Shown: one piece after another, positions 16,576-25,196 of the stretch | Layout of the letters: each line of letters starts with the position of its first letter | Numbering within the stretch: the stretch's first letter is position 1 | Position numbers and translations under genes: made by a program | Notes under the pieces: generated by a model | The model's database searches: none | What the model was told of the DNA's origin: nothing | What the model saw: only the letters and a program-made list of their open reading frames with translations | Origin: an uncultured Flavobacterium sp. | GTDB lineage: Bacteria; Bacteroidota; Bacteroidia; Flavobacteriales; Flavobacteriaceae | Assembly (NCBI RefSeq): GCF_943913405.1 | Contig: NZ_CALTYA010000001.1 | Span: forward strand, 62,001-126,000 | DNA: 64,000 nucleotides | Direction of reading: 5' to 3'

Positions 16576-16597
16576 CACCTTTAAACACAACTACACA

Positions 16598-18124
16598 ATG
16601 AGTACTTCAAAAACTATTAAATCGGCATTGATTTCTGTCTTTTCAAAAGATGGATTGGAGCCAATCGTGAGAAAATTACACGAGCAAAATGTTACTTTTT
16701 ATTCTACTGGCGGGACAGAAGATTTCATCAAAAACCTTGGAATTCCTGTAGTTCCGGTTGAAGATGTTACTTCTTATCCTTCGATTTTAGGCGGAAGAGT
16801 GAAGACTTTGCATCCGAAAATTTTTGGCGGCATTTTGAACCGTCAAGACCACGAAGGCGATGTGCAACAGATGGAAGAATTTCAAATTCCACAGATTGAT
16901 TTGGTGATTGTTGACTTGTATCCTTTTGAAAAAACGGTTGCTTCTGGAGCTTCTGAGGCTGATATTATCGATAAAATTGATATTGGCGGCATTTCTTTGA
17001 TTCGTGCAGCTGCAAAAAACTTTAAGGACACTGTGATTGTGGCTTCGGTGGATCAATATGCAGATTTCTTAGAATTGATTACGAAGCAAAACGGAGAATT
17101 GACAATTGAGGACAGAAAACTTTTTGCCACAAAAGCATTCCACGTTTCATCTCATTATGATACTGCGATTTTTAATTATTTCAATACTGACGATACGATT
17201 TATAAGGAAAGTGTTCCGAACGGACAGGTTTTGCGTTATGGCGAAAACCCGCACCAAAAAGGATTTTTCTTCGGAGATTTTGATGCTATGTTTAGCAAAC
17301 TTCACGGAAAAGAGCTATCTTATAACAACTTGCTTGACGTTGATGCAGCAGTAAATTTGATTCTAGAATTCAAAAACAACGAGCCGACTTTCGCGATTTT
17401 GAAACACAACAACGCTTGCGGATTGGCGACAAGAAGCACAATGAGAGAAGCTTATCTAGACGCTTTGGCTGGAGATCCAACTTCTGCTTTTGGCGGCGTT
17501 TTGATTGCTAACGGAAAAATTGACGCAGACACGGCAAGAGAAATCAATAAATTATTTTGTGAGGTTGTAATCGCTCCGAGCTATGACGAAAGCGCAATTG
17601 AAATTTTATCTGAAAAGAAAAACAGAATTATTTTAGTCCAAAATGACGTGGAGCTTCCTCAAAGACAGGTTCGTACGTGCTTGAACGGATTATTGGTTCA
17701 AGATAAAAACAACATCACAGACAATAAAGAGCATCTAAAGACCGTTACAACAACTCCCCCATCTTCGGAAGAAATCGAGGATTTGTTGTTTGCATCTAAA
17801 ATTTGCAAAAACACAAAGTCGAATACCATCGTATTTGCAAAAAACAGACAGCTTATCGCATCAGGAACCGGACAAACGTCTCGTGTTGATGCCTTGAAAC
17901 AAGCGATTGAAAAAGCTAATAATTTTAATTTTGACCTGAAAGGTGCTGTGATGGCAAGCGATGCTTTTTTCCCTTTCCCTGATTGTGTGGAAATTGCTAA
18001 AAAAGCAGGAATTACCGCTGTTATTCAGCCAGGAGGATCAATAAAAGACGAATTGAGTATCGATTATTGCAATGAAAATAAAGTTGCAATGGTATTTACG
18101 GGAACACGTCATTTCAAACATTAA
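16598..18124 (+). CDS. purH: Bifunctional AICAR transformylase / IMP cyclohydrolase
   Basis: A 508-residue enzyme for the last two steps of purine synthesis. It formylates AICAR with 10-formyl-tetrahydrofolate and cyclises the product to IMP. The N-terminal MGS-like cyclohydrolase domain (about 1-145) shows FYSTGGTEDFI and GGRVKTLHPKI. The C-terminal transformylase shows AILKHNNACG, with the catalytic Lys-His pair, and ends with FPDCVEIAKKAG and PGGSIKD. The ATG at 16598 is chosen because the only longer option, a TTG at 16559, lies upstream of the predicted transcription start. mreB follows after 56 bases with no hairpin between, so read-through into the rod-shape operon is possible. Confidence 0.97.
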   Translation: MSTSKTIKSALISVFSKDGLEPIVRKLHEQNVTFYSTGGTEDFIKNLGIPVVPVEDVTSYPSILGGRVKTLHPKIFGGILNRQDHEGDVQQMEEFQIPQIDLVIVDLYPFEKTVASGASEADIIDKIDIGGISLIRAAAKNFKDTVIVASVDQYADFLELITKQNGELTIEDRKLFATKAFHVSSHYDTAIFNYFNTDDTIYKESVPNGQVLRYGENPHQKGFFFGDFDAMFSKLHGKELSYNNLLDVDAAVNLILEFKNNEPTFAILKHNNACGLATRSTMREAYLDALAGDPTSAFGGVLIANGKIDADTAREINKLFCEVVIAPSYDESAIEILSEKKNRIILVQNDVELPQRQVRTCLNGLLVQDKNNITDNKEHLKTVTTTPPSSEEIEDLLFASKICKNTKSNTIVFAKNRQLIASGTGQTSRVDALKQAIEKANNFNFDLKGAVMASDAFFPFPDCVEIAKKAGITAVIQPGGSIKDELSIDYCNENKVAMVFTGTRHFKH

Positions 18125-18130
18125 TTTATG

Positions 18131-18138
18131 TAACTTTG
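18131..18138 (+). promoter_or_regulatory. -7 element for the mreB operon
   Basis: TAACTTTG exactly matches TAnnTTTG, 7 bases after the purH stop and 43 bases before the mreB ATG. No -33 TTTG was seen; that position falls inside the end of purH. Confidence 0.5.
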
Positions 18139-18180
18139 CACGTTACTTTTTATAAACATTTTTAAACCCTAATAATACTT

Positions 18181-19209
18181 ATGGGATTTTTTGATTTCAT
18201 GACCGAGGATATCGCGATAGATCTTGGTACCGCTAACACGCTGATTATTCACAACGACAAAGTTGTGATTGACAGCCCATCAATTGTAGCTCGTGACAGA
18301 GTATCCGGCAAGATCATTGCCGTGGGAAAAGAAGCCAGCATGATGCAGGGTAAAACGCATGAAAACATAAAGACCATTAGGCCGTTGAAAGACGGAGTCA
18401 TAGCGGATTTTGATGCTTCTGAAAAGATGATCAGCATGTTTATTAAAAGTATTCCGGCTTTAAAGAAAAGATTGTTTACGCCAGCCTTGAGAATGGTTAT
18501 CTGTATTCCTTCTGGGATTACCGAAGTGGAAATGAGAGCGGTAAAAGAATCTGCGGAGCGTGTAAATGGTAAAGAAGTATATTTGATTCACGAACCAATG
18601 GCTGCGGCAATTGGTATTGGTGTTGATATTATGCAGCCAAAAGGAAATATGATTGTCGATATCGGTGGTGGAACTACTGAAATTGCGGTTATTGCCCTTG
18701 GAGGAATTGTTTGTGACAAATCAGTAAAAATTGCGGGTGACGTTTTCACGAATGACATCGTATATTATATGAGAACGCAGCACAACCTCTTCGTTGGAGA
18801 AAGTACTGCTGAGAAAATCAAAATTGAAATCGGTGCGGCAATCGAAGATTTAGAAACACCGCCAGACGACATGTCGGTTCAAGGTAGAGATTTATTGACT
18901 GGAAAACCTAAACAGGTGGAAGTTTCTTTCCGAGAAATTGCCAAAGCTTTAGACAAATCCATTCAAAGAATTGAGGATGCAGTTATGGAAACATTATCGC
19001 AGACTCCTCCAGAATTGGCTGCCGATATTTACAACACTGGAATTTATCTTGCCGGCGGAGGTTCAATGTTGAGAGGATTAGACAAACGAATTTCTCAAAA
19101 AACAGACCTTCCGGTTTATATCGCCGAAGATCCTTTGAGAGCTGTAGTTCGAGGAACAGGAATGGCACTTAAAAACATACCAAAATTCAGAAGCATACTA
19201 ATAAAATAA
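18181..19209 (+). CDS. mreB: Rod-shape-determining actin-like protein MreB
   Basis: A 342-residue bacterial actin that polymerises under the inner membrane and guides the elongation machinery. The ATP-binding elements are DLGTANT (14-20, phosphate 1), DIGGGTTEIAV (160-170, phosphate 2) and YLAGGGSMLRG near 292-302 (adenosine motif). The N-terminal MGFFDFMTEDIAID resembles the membrane-contacting start of other MreBs. It is the first gene of the five-gene cluster mreB-mreC-mreD-mrdA-rodA, whose later members overlap. The -7 element 43 bases upstream suggests the operon's own promoter. Its length is normal for the family. Confidence 0.97.
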   Translation: MGFFDFMTEDIAIDLGTANTLIIHNDKVVIDSPSIVARDRVSGKIIAVGKEASMMQGKTHENIKTIRPLKDGVIADFDASEKMISMFIKSIPALKKRLFTPALRMVICIPSGITEVEMRAVKESAERVNGKEVYLIHEPMAAAIGIGVDIMQPKGNMIVDIGGGTTEIAVIALGGIVCDKSVKIAGDVFTNDIVYYMRTQHNLFVGESTAEKIKIEIGAAIEDLETPPDDMSVQGRDLLTGKPKQVEVSFREIAKALDKSIQRIEDAVMETLSQTPPELAADIYNTGIYLAGGGSMLRGLDKRISQKTDLPVYIAEDPLRAVVRGTGMALKNIPKFRSILIK

Positions 19210-19220
19210 CAGCATAGTTC

Positions 19221-20051
19221 ATGCAGCAAATAGTAAATTTTATTTTTAAAAACAGCAACAAGTTGCTGTTTTTGCTGCTTTTGGGCATTTCGTTAGTGCT
19301 TACAATTCAATCGCATTCTTACCATAGAAGCAAAGTCGTGACGTCTGCCAATTTTATTTCCGGAGGCGTTTACGAGCAGATTCACAGTGCGCAAGAATAT
19401 TTGAACTTGAGAACGCAGAACGAACAGCTTGCGAAAGAAAATGCTATCTTGAAAAAAATGCTTTACAATGCTAAAGATTCTACGGCAATTGTCGTGAAAG
19501 ACAGCTTGAAAGGTTATAAAGGAATGAACACGATTATCGCGAAAGTCATCAAAAATTCTTACAATGTAAAAGAGAATTACCTGACTTTGAACGCTGGCGC
19601 AAAAGCCGGAATCAAGCCTGACATGGGTGTTGTAAACAGTTTAGGAATCGTGGGAATTGTAGAACACACTTCAAATAATTATGCGACGGTTATCAGCATC
19701 TTGAATATAAAATCTGAAATCAACGCGAGAATTAAAAAATCAAACCATTTCGGAACTTTAAGATGGGATGGAAAAAGCACTGGTTTTGTGCAATTGATTG
19801 ACGTTCCGAGGTTGGCAAATGTTCGCAAAGGCGATACAATTGTTACAGGAAATGAATCGGTGACTTTCCCTCCAAACGTAAATATCGGCGTTATCGACAA
19901 AGTTTATACTGACAAGGAAACCAATTATTTTACGCTGAACATCAGATTATTCAATGACATGACGAATTTGGGACATGTTTATGTAATCGAAAATTACGAA
20001 AGAAAAGAAATCGAGGCAATCGAAGCTAAAACGGAAGCAGAAAATGAATAG
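19221..20051 (+). CDS. mreC: Rod-shape-determining protein MreC
   Basis: A 276-residue bitopic protein that links cytoplasmic MreB to periplasmic elongation enzymes and activates PBP2. It has a membrane helix at about 13-29, a coiled coil at about 55-85 (LRTQNEQLAKENAILKKML), then the beta-barrel MreC domain with AGAKAGIKPDMGVVNSLGIVG and the later RKGDTIVTGN. The C-terminus is acidic (EAIEAKTEAENE). It starts 11 bases after mreB, and its stop overlaps the mreD start by 8 bases, indicating translational coupling. Confidence 0.95.
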   Translation: MQQIVNFIFKNSNKLLFLLLLGISLVLTIQSHSYHRSKVVTSANFISGGVYEQIHSAQEYLNLRTQNEQLAKENAILKKMLYNAKDSTAIVVKDSLKGYKGMNTIIAKVIKNSYNVKENYLTLNAGAKAGIKPDMGVVNSLGIVGIVEHTSNNYATVISILNIKSEINARIKKSNHFGTLRWDGKSTGFVQLIDVPRLANVRKGDTIVTGNESVTFPPNVNIGVIDKVYTDKETNYFTLNIRLFNDMTNLGHVYVIENYERKEIEAIEAKTEAENE

Positions 20052-20553
20052 TACCTTATTATTAAATATCGCTCGATTTTTGCTTTTGCTTGCGGCGCAG
20101 ATCCTTATTTTCAATGAAATGGATTTTTACGGCTATATCAATCCGTATCCTTACATTTTATTTATTCTTTTATATCCTGTAAACGGAAATAAATTTGGAC
20201 TGCTCTTGGCGAGTTTCTTTCTGGGAATTGTAATGGATATGTTTTGTGATTCAGGTGGCGTTCATGCTACAGCTTGCGTAGTTTTGGCGTATGTCAGACC
20301 TACCTTTTTTAAATTTTCTTTTGGTGTAAGTTATGAATATCAAACCGTTAGAATCAACGACAAACTTACTCCTGAGCGATTTTCATTTTTATTAATTTCC
20401 GTTCTTACGCATCATATTATCTTGTTTTTATTAGAAATATTTAAGTTCAGTTTCATCTTGAATATTTTGTTGAGAACATTATTAAGTTCTGTTTTTACAT
20501 TAATTTTATGCATCATAATCATTTATATCTTCAAGCCTAGCACCAAACGATGA
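20044..20553 (+). CDS. mreD: Rod-shape-determining membrane protein MreD
   Basis: A 169-residue, very hydrophobic protein with about five membrane helices and few charged residues, as usual for MreD. It is identified mainly from position between mreC and mrdA and from topology (FYGYINPYPYILFILLYPVN near the start is typical of Bacteroidota members). It is a membrane component of the elongasome. It overlaps mreC by 8 bases and mrdA by 4 (ATGA). Confidence 0.9.
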   Translation: MNSTLLLNIARFLLLLAAQILIFNEMDFYGYINPYPYILFILLYPVNGNKFGLLLASFFLGIVMDMFCDSGGVHATACVVLAYVRPTFFKFSFGVSYEYQTVRINDKLTPERFSFLLISVLTHHIILFLLEIFKFSFILNILLRTLLSSVFTLILCIIIIYIFKPSTKR

Positions 20554-22406
20554 GAAAAGCATTCCTTCCTTCTTTGATTGTTTTAGTCACTATTATAATC
20601 GTGGCCAGGCTTTTCTATCTCCAAATTATAGATGATTCTTATATTAAAAAATCAGATAATAATGCGATCAAGATAAAATATGATTATCCTGAGCGCGGTT
20701 ATATGTTTGACAGAAACGGAACGCTTTTAGTAGCGAACCAGCCTTCTTATGACGTGATGGTAATTCCAAAAGACGTCAAAGACATCGATACTTTGGGCTT
20801 CTGCAAGCTATTAAAAATCACGAAAGAAGAATTTTTAAAGAAGATTGAAAAAGCTAAGATTTACAGTCCAAGGCTTCCTTCGGTATTTTTACCGCAGCTG
20901 AATAAAAAAGAATACGCCGGATTTCAGGAAAAGATTAGAAAATTTCAAGGATTTTATATCCAGAAACGTTCCTTGCGTGATTATCAAGTAAATGCGGCGG
21001 CAAATGTTTTTGGCTACATCACTCAAGTAAATGAAGCAATTATCAAGAAAAATCCATACTATAAAAGTGGCGATTTAATTGGAAAACAAGGCGTAGAAGA
21101 AGTTTATGAAGATTTCTTAAGAGGTACAAAAGGTGTAAAATATGTCCAAAGGGATCGTTTTAACCGTGAAATTGGCTCTTACAAAGAAGGAATTTATGAC
21201 ACGATTGCAGTTCAAGGGGAAGATGTTACGCTTTCATTAGACATTGAACTTCAAAAATATGGCGAATCTTTAATGATCAACAAGCGCGGTGGTATCGTTG
21301 CTTTAGAACCAAAAACTGGGGAAATTTTAGCCTTAGTTTCTGCTCCTTCGTATGATCCTGCGATTTTAGTTGGAAGAGACCGTTCTAAAAATTATACAAA
21401 ATTAAACGACGACACTTTAGCCATGCCTTTATATGACAGAGGTTTGCTTGCAGAATATCCTCCTGGCTCTCCTTTTAAAATTATGACAGGCTTGATTGGG
21501 CTCCAAGAAGAAGTGATTGATGTAAACACAAGTTTCGTCTGCCATCACGGATTTTCTTACGGCCGAGGCGCTTTCATGAAATGCCACGATAGCGGAACAA
21601 ATAATCTGCACACTGGTTTTGCACATTCTTGCAATACCTATTTTGCAAATGTTTTCAAATTGACCATTGACAAATATCCAAAACCGACTTATGGCGTTGA
21701 CGCTTGGAGCAATCACCTGAAAAGTTTTGGGCTTGGAAGTTTCATGGGCTATGATTTGCCTGCAGGAAGAAAAGGACATATTCCAGACTCAAGATATTAT
21801 AAAAGATGGTATCCAAACGGAGGCTGGAGAAGCACGACGATTATCTCGAATTCAATTGGCCAGGGTGAGGTTTCAACAACTCCGATTCAATTGGCAAATA
21901 TGATGGCGACAATTGCCAACGAAGGCTATTATTATACGCCTCACATTATCAAGAAAATCAAAGATCATACGATTGACAAAAAATATACAACCAAACACGT
22001 AACCACAGTTGACAAAGAACATTTCAAACCAGTAATTGAAGGCTTATTTGGAGTTTACAACGAAGGAACGGCGCGTTCACTAAGAGTCGAAGGAATTGAT
22101 ATTTGCGGAAAGACTGGAACTGCCGAAAATTTCACAAAAATAAATGGCGTGAGAACACAACTTACTGACCACTCTATTTTCGTAGCTTTTGCACCAAAAG
22201 ACAATCCAAAAATTGCAATTGCGGTTTTTGTGGAAAATGGATATTGGGGAGCACGTTGGGCTGGACCGATTGCCAGTTTGATGATTGAAAAATATCTTAG
22301 AGGAAAAATTACAAGAACCGATCTTGAAAAAAGAATGCTTGAAGGAAGTCTTCAAAACGAATATGCAAAAGTAACCAGCGGACAACCATTTTCAATCAAC
22401 AATTAA
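20550..22406 (+). CDS. mrdA: Penicillin-binding protein 2, elongation transpeptidase
   Basis: A 618-residue class B PBP that cross-links new peptidoglycan during cell elongation, paired with RodA. An N-terminal membrane helix (about 5-22) precedes the dimerisation domain with ERGYMFDRNGTLL. The transpeptidase domain has the three active-site motifs: S307-P-F-K310 (nucleophile Ser), S360-C-N362 and K521-T-G523. The start overlaps mreD by 4 bases and the stop overlaps the rodA ATG by one base (TAATG). SPFK in place of the commoner STFK is still a proper SxxK. Confidence 0.96.
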   Translation: MRKAFLPSLIVLVTIIIVARLFYLQIIDDSYIKKSDNNAIKIKYDYPERGYMFDRNGTLLVANQPSYDVMVIPKDVKDIDTLGFCKLLKITKEEFLKKIEKAKIYSPRLPSVFLPQLNKKEYAGFQEKIRKFQGFYIQKRSLRDYQVNAAANVFGYITQVNEAIIKKNPYYKSGDLIGKQGVEEVYEDFLRGTKGVKYVQRDRFNREIGSYKEGIYDTIAVQGEDVTLSLDIELQKYGESLMINKRGGIVALEPKTGEILALVSAPSYDPAILVGRDRSKNYTKLNDDTLAMPLYDRGLLAEYPPGSPFKIMTGLIGLQEEVIDVNTSFVCHHGFSYGRGAFMKCHDSGTNNLHTGFAHSCNTYFANVFKLTIDKYPKPTYGVDAWSNHLKSFGLGSFMGYDLPAGRKGHIPDSRYYKRWYPNGGWRSTTIISNSIGQGEVSTTPIQLANMMATIANEGYYYTPHIIKKIKDHTIDKKYTTKHVTTVDKEHFKPVIEGLFGVYNEGTARSLRVEGIDICGKTGTAENFTKINGVRTQLTDHSIFVAFAPKDNPKIAIAVFVENGYWGARWAGPIASLMIEKYLRGKITRTDLEKRMLEGSLQNEYAKVTSGQPFSINN

Positions 22407-23659
22407 TGAAAAATCAGAGCGTAACCAACAATATCGACTGGATTACAATCGTGCTTTTTATTGCTTTGGTAATAATGGGCTGGCTGAATATTTACTCTGC
22501 TTCGCTTCCCGTACAAGAAACTTCTATTTTTGATATCGATCAAATTTACGGAAAACAGATTCTTTTCATTATACTTACTATTCCTCTGATTTTAGTGGTT
22601 TTGACAGTCGACGCAAAGATTTATGAAAAATATGCCTTTGTCTTTTATGTCATTGGATTAGTTTCGCTTTTAGGACTTTTCGTCTTTGGAAAAACCATAA
22701 AGGGACAAACAAACTGGTACAGTTTAGGCGGTTTCACGTTACAGCCTTCTGAATTTGTAAAAACCTCTACTGCCCTGCTTTTAGCAAAATATTTAAGCGA
22801 CGTTCAAGTCAATCTAAAAAACTTTAACGATCAATTGAAAGCATTTGCGGTTATGGGCGTTCCTTTAGTCTTGATTTTGCTTCATGATACAGGAACTGCG
22901 ATGATTTTTGTCGGGCTAGTTTTTGTACTTTATAGAGAAGGATTGCCGTCTTGGTATCTTGTTACGGGCTTTTCTGCGATTGCTTTATTTTTCATGGCGC
23001 TTTTGATTGAGCCACACTTTGTCGTTGCAATCGTGCTTGTAATTATCCTCTTGCAATATTTGCTTTCGAAAAGAATTAATCGAAATCCGATTGCCTCTTT
23101 GGTTATTTTCGTGATTATCGCTGGGTTTACCTATTCGGTAGATTTTGTATATGACAATGTTTTAGAATCGCACCAAAAAGACAGGATCAACGTTTTATTC
23201 GGAGATAATGTCGATATGAAAAATGAAGGCTACAACTTGAATCAATCAATGATTGCCATTGGTTCTGGAAGCTGGTTTGGAAAAGGTTTCTTAGAAGGAA
23301 CGCAGACAAAAGGTGGCTTCGTACCAGAACAGCATACCGATTATATTTTTACGACAGTTGGTGAAGAATGGGGATTTGTAGGTGCAATCGTAGTTATTTC
23401 GCTTTTCATTTTCTTATTCCTAAGAATTATTTATCTCGCAGAAAACCAGAAGACCAAGTTCAGCCGAGTCTATGGTTATTGCGTCGCCACGTTTTTATTC
23501 ATGCACTTTTTGGTAAACATTTCGATGCTAATCAGGCTTTTTCCAACGATTGGCGTTCCGCTTCCATTCTTTTCTTATGGAGGTTCCAGCCTTTTCGCCT
23601 TCAGCATCTTGTTATTTATTTTCATAAAAATGGATGCCAATAAAGTGAACGAATGGTAG
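22406..23659 (+). CDS. rodA: SEDS peptidoglycan polymerase RodA
   Basis: A 417-residue polytopic SEDS glycosyltransferase with about ten membrane helices that polymerises lipid II during elongation with PBP2. Signature stretches are NWYSLGGFTLQPSEFVK near 110-126, EQHTDYIFTTVGEEWGFVG near 309-327 (containing the conserved acidic residue region), and the C-terminal GVPLPFFSYGGSSL, which is diagnostic for the family. It is the last gene of the rod-shape operon, and its end is only 7 bases from the convergent endonuclease gene. No proper terminator hairpin was seen between them. Confidence 0.96.
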   Translation: MKNQSVTNNIDWITIVLFIALVIMGWLNIYSASLPVQETSIFDIDQIYGKQILFIILTIPLILVVLTVDAKIYEKYAFVFYVIGLVSLLGLFVFGKTIKGQTNWYSLGGFTLQPSEFVKTSTALLLAKYLSDVQVNLKNFNDQLKAFAVMGVPLVLILLHDTGTAMIFVGLVFVLYREGLPSWYLVTGFSAIALFFMALLIEPHFVVAIVLVIILLQYLLSKRINRNPIASLVIFVIIAGFTYSVDFVYDNVLESHQKDRINVLFGDNVDMKNEGYNLNQSMIAIGSGSWFGKGFLEGTQTKGGFVPEQHTDYIFTTVGEEWGFVGAIVVISLFIFLFLRIIYLAENQKTKFSRVYGYCVATFLFMHFLVNISMLIRLFPTIGVPLPFFSYGGSSLFAFSILLFIFIKMDANKVNEW

Positions 23660-23666
23660 TTTTAAT

Positions 23667-24485
23667 TTAGAAACTCCAAGTTTTATAATCGCTACTTTTT
23701 TCAAGCTCATTTTCAATCGCATCAGGAAGAACCGGGAAGAAATCTATTCCGGTGATTTTTTCAATTTCATCAACCGAAACTACGTATTCATACAAAGGTC
23801 GGTCGCTCATTTGATTGGGCATTAAAAACGCAATCATCTTATATTTTCCACTATTTTCTTGAAGTAAAACTTTATAAAACTGATCAGGAACTGCCACTTT
23901 TTCTTTGCCAATAGTTTTCAATCCTTTTTTCAAAACACCCCCAGTTACTACATAAAGTCCATTATTTTTCTCAGCCCAATATCTTGTTTTATTTTCAAGT
24001 CGGTTCCAAATTCCGCCATTGAATTCACTTTTCTGCGGAGAAATATTTGAAGTATAAAAGGTATCATCAAAAGCATCCTTTGAAAATTTCATATCCGCTG
24101 CCGGACAAAGATGGCCTTTGTCATAACCCGAATTTTTATAGTTTTTATAATCTGCAGATTTCGTTTTCACCATTGGATCTAATATAAAATAAGGACGCTT
24201 GAAGCTTTGATTCACTCCTTGAATTTTCAATTTATAGAAAACCCATTCTGCCTGTTCATATTTTTCATTATACGATAAAATATAATTTTGATGTACAACA
24301 ATTTGTCCAGTTGTAGAAATAGGCGAAAAATCATTCTCTTCCTTACCTTCTTTAGGATTAGTTCCTGAAAGAATTTCAGTATTTGAATTAGCTAAATCTT
24401 TCAATTTAAACGCATCAATTTTAAAACAGTAGCCAATTAATATAGCGATAACCAGCAAGGAATAAATTATAATTTTGTTTTTCAT
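23667..24485 (-). CDS. DNA/RNA non-specific endonuclease (NUC1/NucA family), membrane-anchored
   Basis: A 272-residue nuclease of the beta-beta-alpha-metal group. A single N-terminal hydrophobic segment (4-22) without an obvious cleavage site suggests an anchored or exported enzyme acting outside the cytoplasm, probably in nucleic-acid scavenging. The active-site motif is Y121-DKGH (general-base His125), followed by NISPQ and the metal-ligand segment GGIWNRLE with Asn161. I start at ATG 24485; a longer frame to 24554 adds 23 residues with no family resemblance ahead of a good membrane anchor. It is divergent from the coiled-coil gene. No immunity-type partner is adjacent, so a toxin role is unlikely. 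Confidence 0.9.
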   Translation of the reverse strand: MKNKIIIYSLLVIAILIGYCFKIDAFKLKDLANSNTEILSGTNPKEGKEENDFSPISTTGQIVVHQNYILSYNEKYEQAEWVFYKLKIQGVNQSFKRPYFILDPMVKTKSADYKNYKNSGYDKGHLCPAADMKFSKDAFDDTFYTSNISPQKSEFNGGIWNRLENKTRYWAEKNNGLYVVTGGVLKKGLKTIGKEKVAVPDQFYKVLLQENSGKYKMIAFLMPNQMSDRPLYEYVVSVDEIEKITGIDFFPVLPDAIENELEKSSDYKTWSF

Positions 24486-24515
24486 ATTTAGCTTTAAAAC
24501 AATAGCGTTATAAAT

Positions 24516-24548
24516 TTTGTGCAATTTACAGTTTTTGTTATATATTAG
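24516..24548 (+). promoter_or_regulatory. Putative promoter of the coiled-coil protein gene
   Basis: TTTG at 24516-24519, 21 bases, then TATATTAG (24541-24548, 7 of 8 to TAnnTTTG), about 41 bases before the ATG at 24590. Confidence 0.4.
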
Positions 24549-24589
24549 CTCCAAATAAAGCCGATTAATAATATAAAAACAGATTAAAA

Positions 24590-25156
24590 ATGAAAGCCAA
24601 ATTAATTTTATCCGCCATTTTATTCAGTGCAATGCAAATGGTAGCGCAACAGTCAAAAGAGAATTTAAGTACAACCGCAACCGACACATTAACTGAAGTA
24701 TTGGTAAAAGACATTGAGCAAAAACAAATTATCAACAATGAAAAAACGGCTGAAGAAGTCGAAAGAGCTCAAAAAGAATCTAAAAAACTAGAAGCTGAAC
24801 AAAAAAAGGTTCAAAAAGAAGCCGATAAAAAGGCAAAAGAATTAGAAGAGAATCAGAAGAAACTTGAAAAAGAACAGAAAAAATTAGATCGCGAACAAGC
24901 GCAATTGCAAAGAAAACAAGACAAAATTCTTTCCGCAGAAAAAAGCGTAACTAAAGCGAAATCAAAATTAGCAAAAGCACAAAGCGATTTGACTTCAAGC
25001 CAGGCAAAATTGAACAAGAAAAAAGCAAAGGGAAAGCTTTCTGAAATAGATATTGAGAAAGAAAATATCAAGATCAGCAAACAGCAAATTAAAATAAAAG
25101 AATTGGAAGTTGACGTTCTTGAGAAAGAAAAAGAATTGTCAGACGCTCGAATTTAA
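24590..25156 (+). CDS. Secreted coiled-coil protein of unknown function
   Basis: A 188-residue protein with a signal peptide (1-20, ending QMVAQ). From about residue 50 it is almost entirely a charged helix rich in Glu, Lys and Gln, with heptad-like repeats such as KKLEKEQKKLDREQAQLQRK, so a long periplasmic coiled coil. No catalytic motif is visible. It might serve as a structural spacer or a chaperone-like rod in the periplasm, but nothing in the sequence decides this. It stands alone, divergent from the endonuclease and closed by a strong bidirectional hairpin. Confidence 0.78.
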   Translation: MKAKLILSAILFSAMQMVAQQSKENLSTTATDTLTEVLVKDIEQKQIINNEKTAEEVERAQKESKKLEAEQKKVQKEADKKAKELEENQKKLEKEQKKLDREQAQLQRKQDKILSAEKSVTKAKSKLAKAQSDLTSSQAKLNKKKAKGKLSEIDIEKENIKISKQQIKIKELEVDVLEKEKELSDARI

Positions 25157-25196
25157 AAACAAAAGCCACTTCATGTAAGTGGCTTTTGTTTTTATT
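25155..25196. terminator. Bidirectional terminator, coiled-coil gene / YARHG gene
   Basis: Long stem AAACAAAAGCCACTT (25157-25171), loop CATGT, stem AAGTGGCTTTTGTTT (25177-25191), then T-rich. It lies exactly between the convergent stops and touches both. Confidence 0.88.

Noticed and set aside
16559..16597. N-terminal extension of PurH starting at TTG
   Set aside because: The TTG lies between the -33 and -7 elements of a full-match promoter, so it would not be in the mRNA.
24486..24554. 23-residue extension of the endonuclease
   Set aside because: It places a polar, atypical stretch before a good membrane anchor; ATG 24485 is better.
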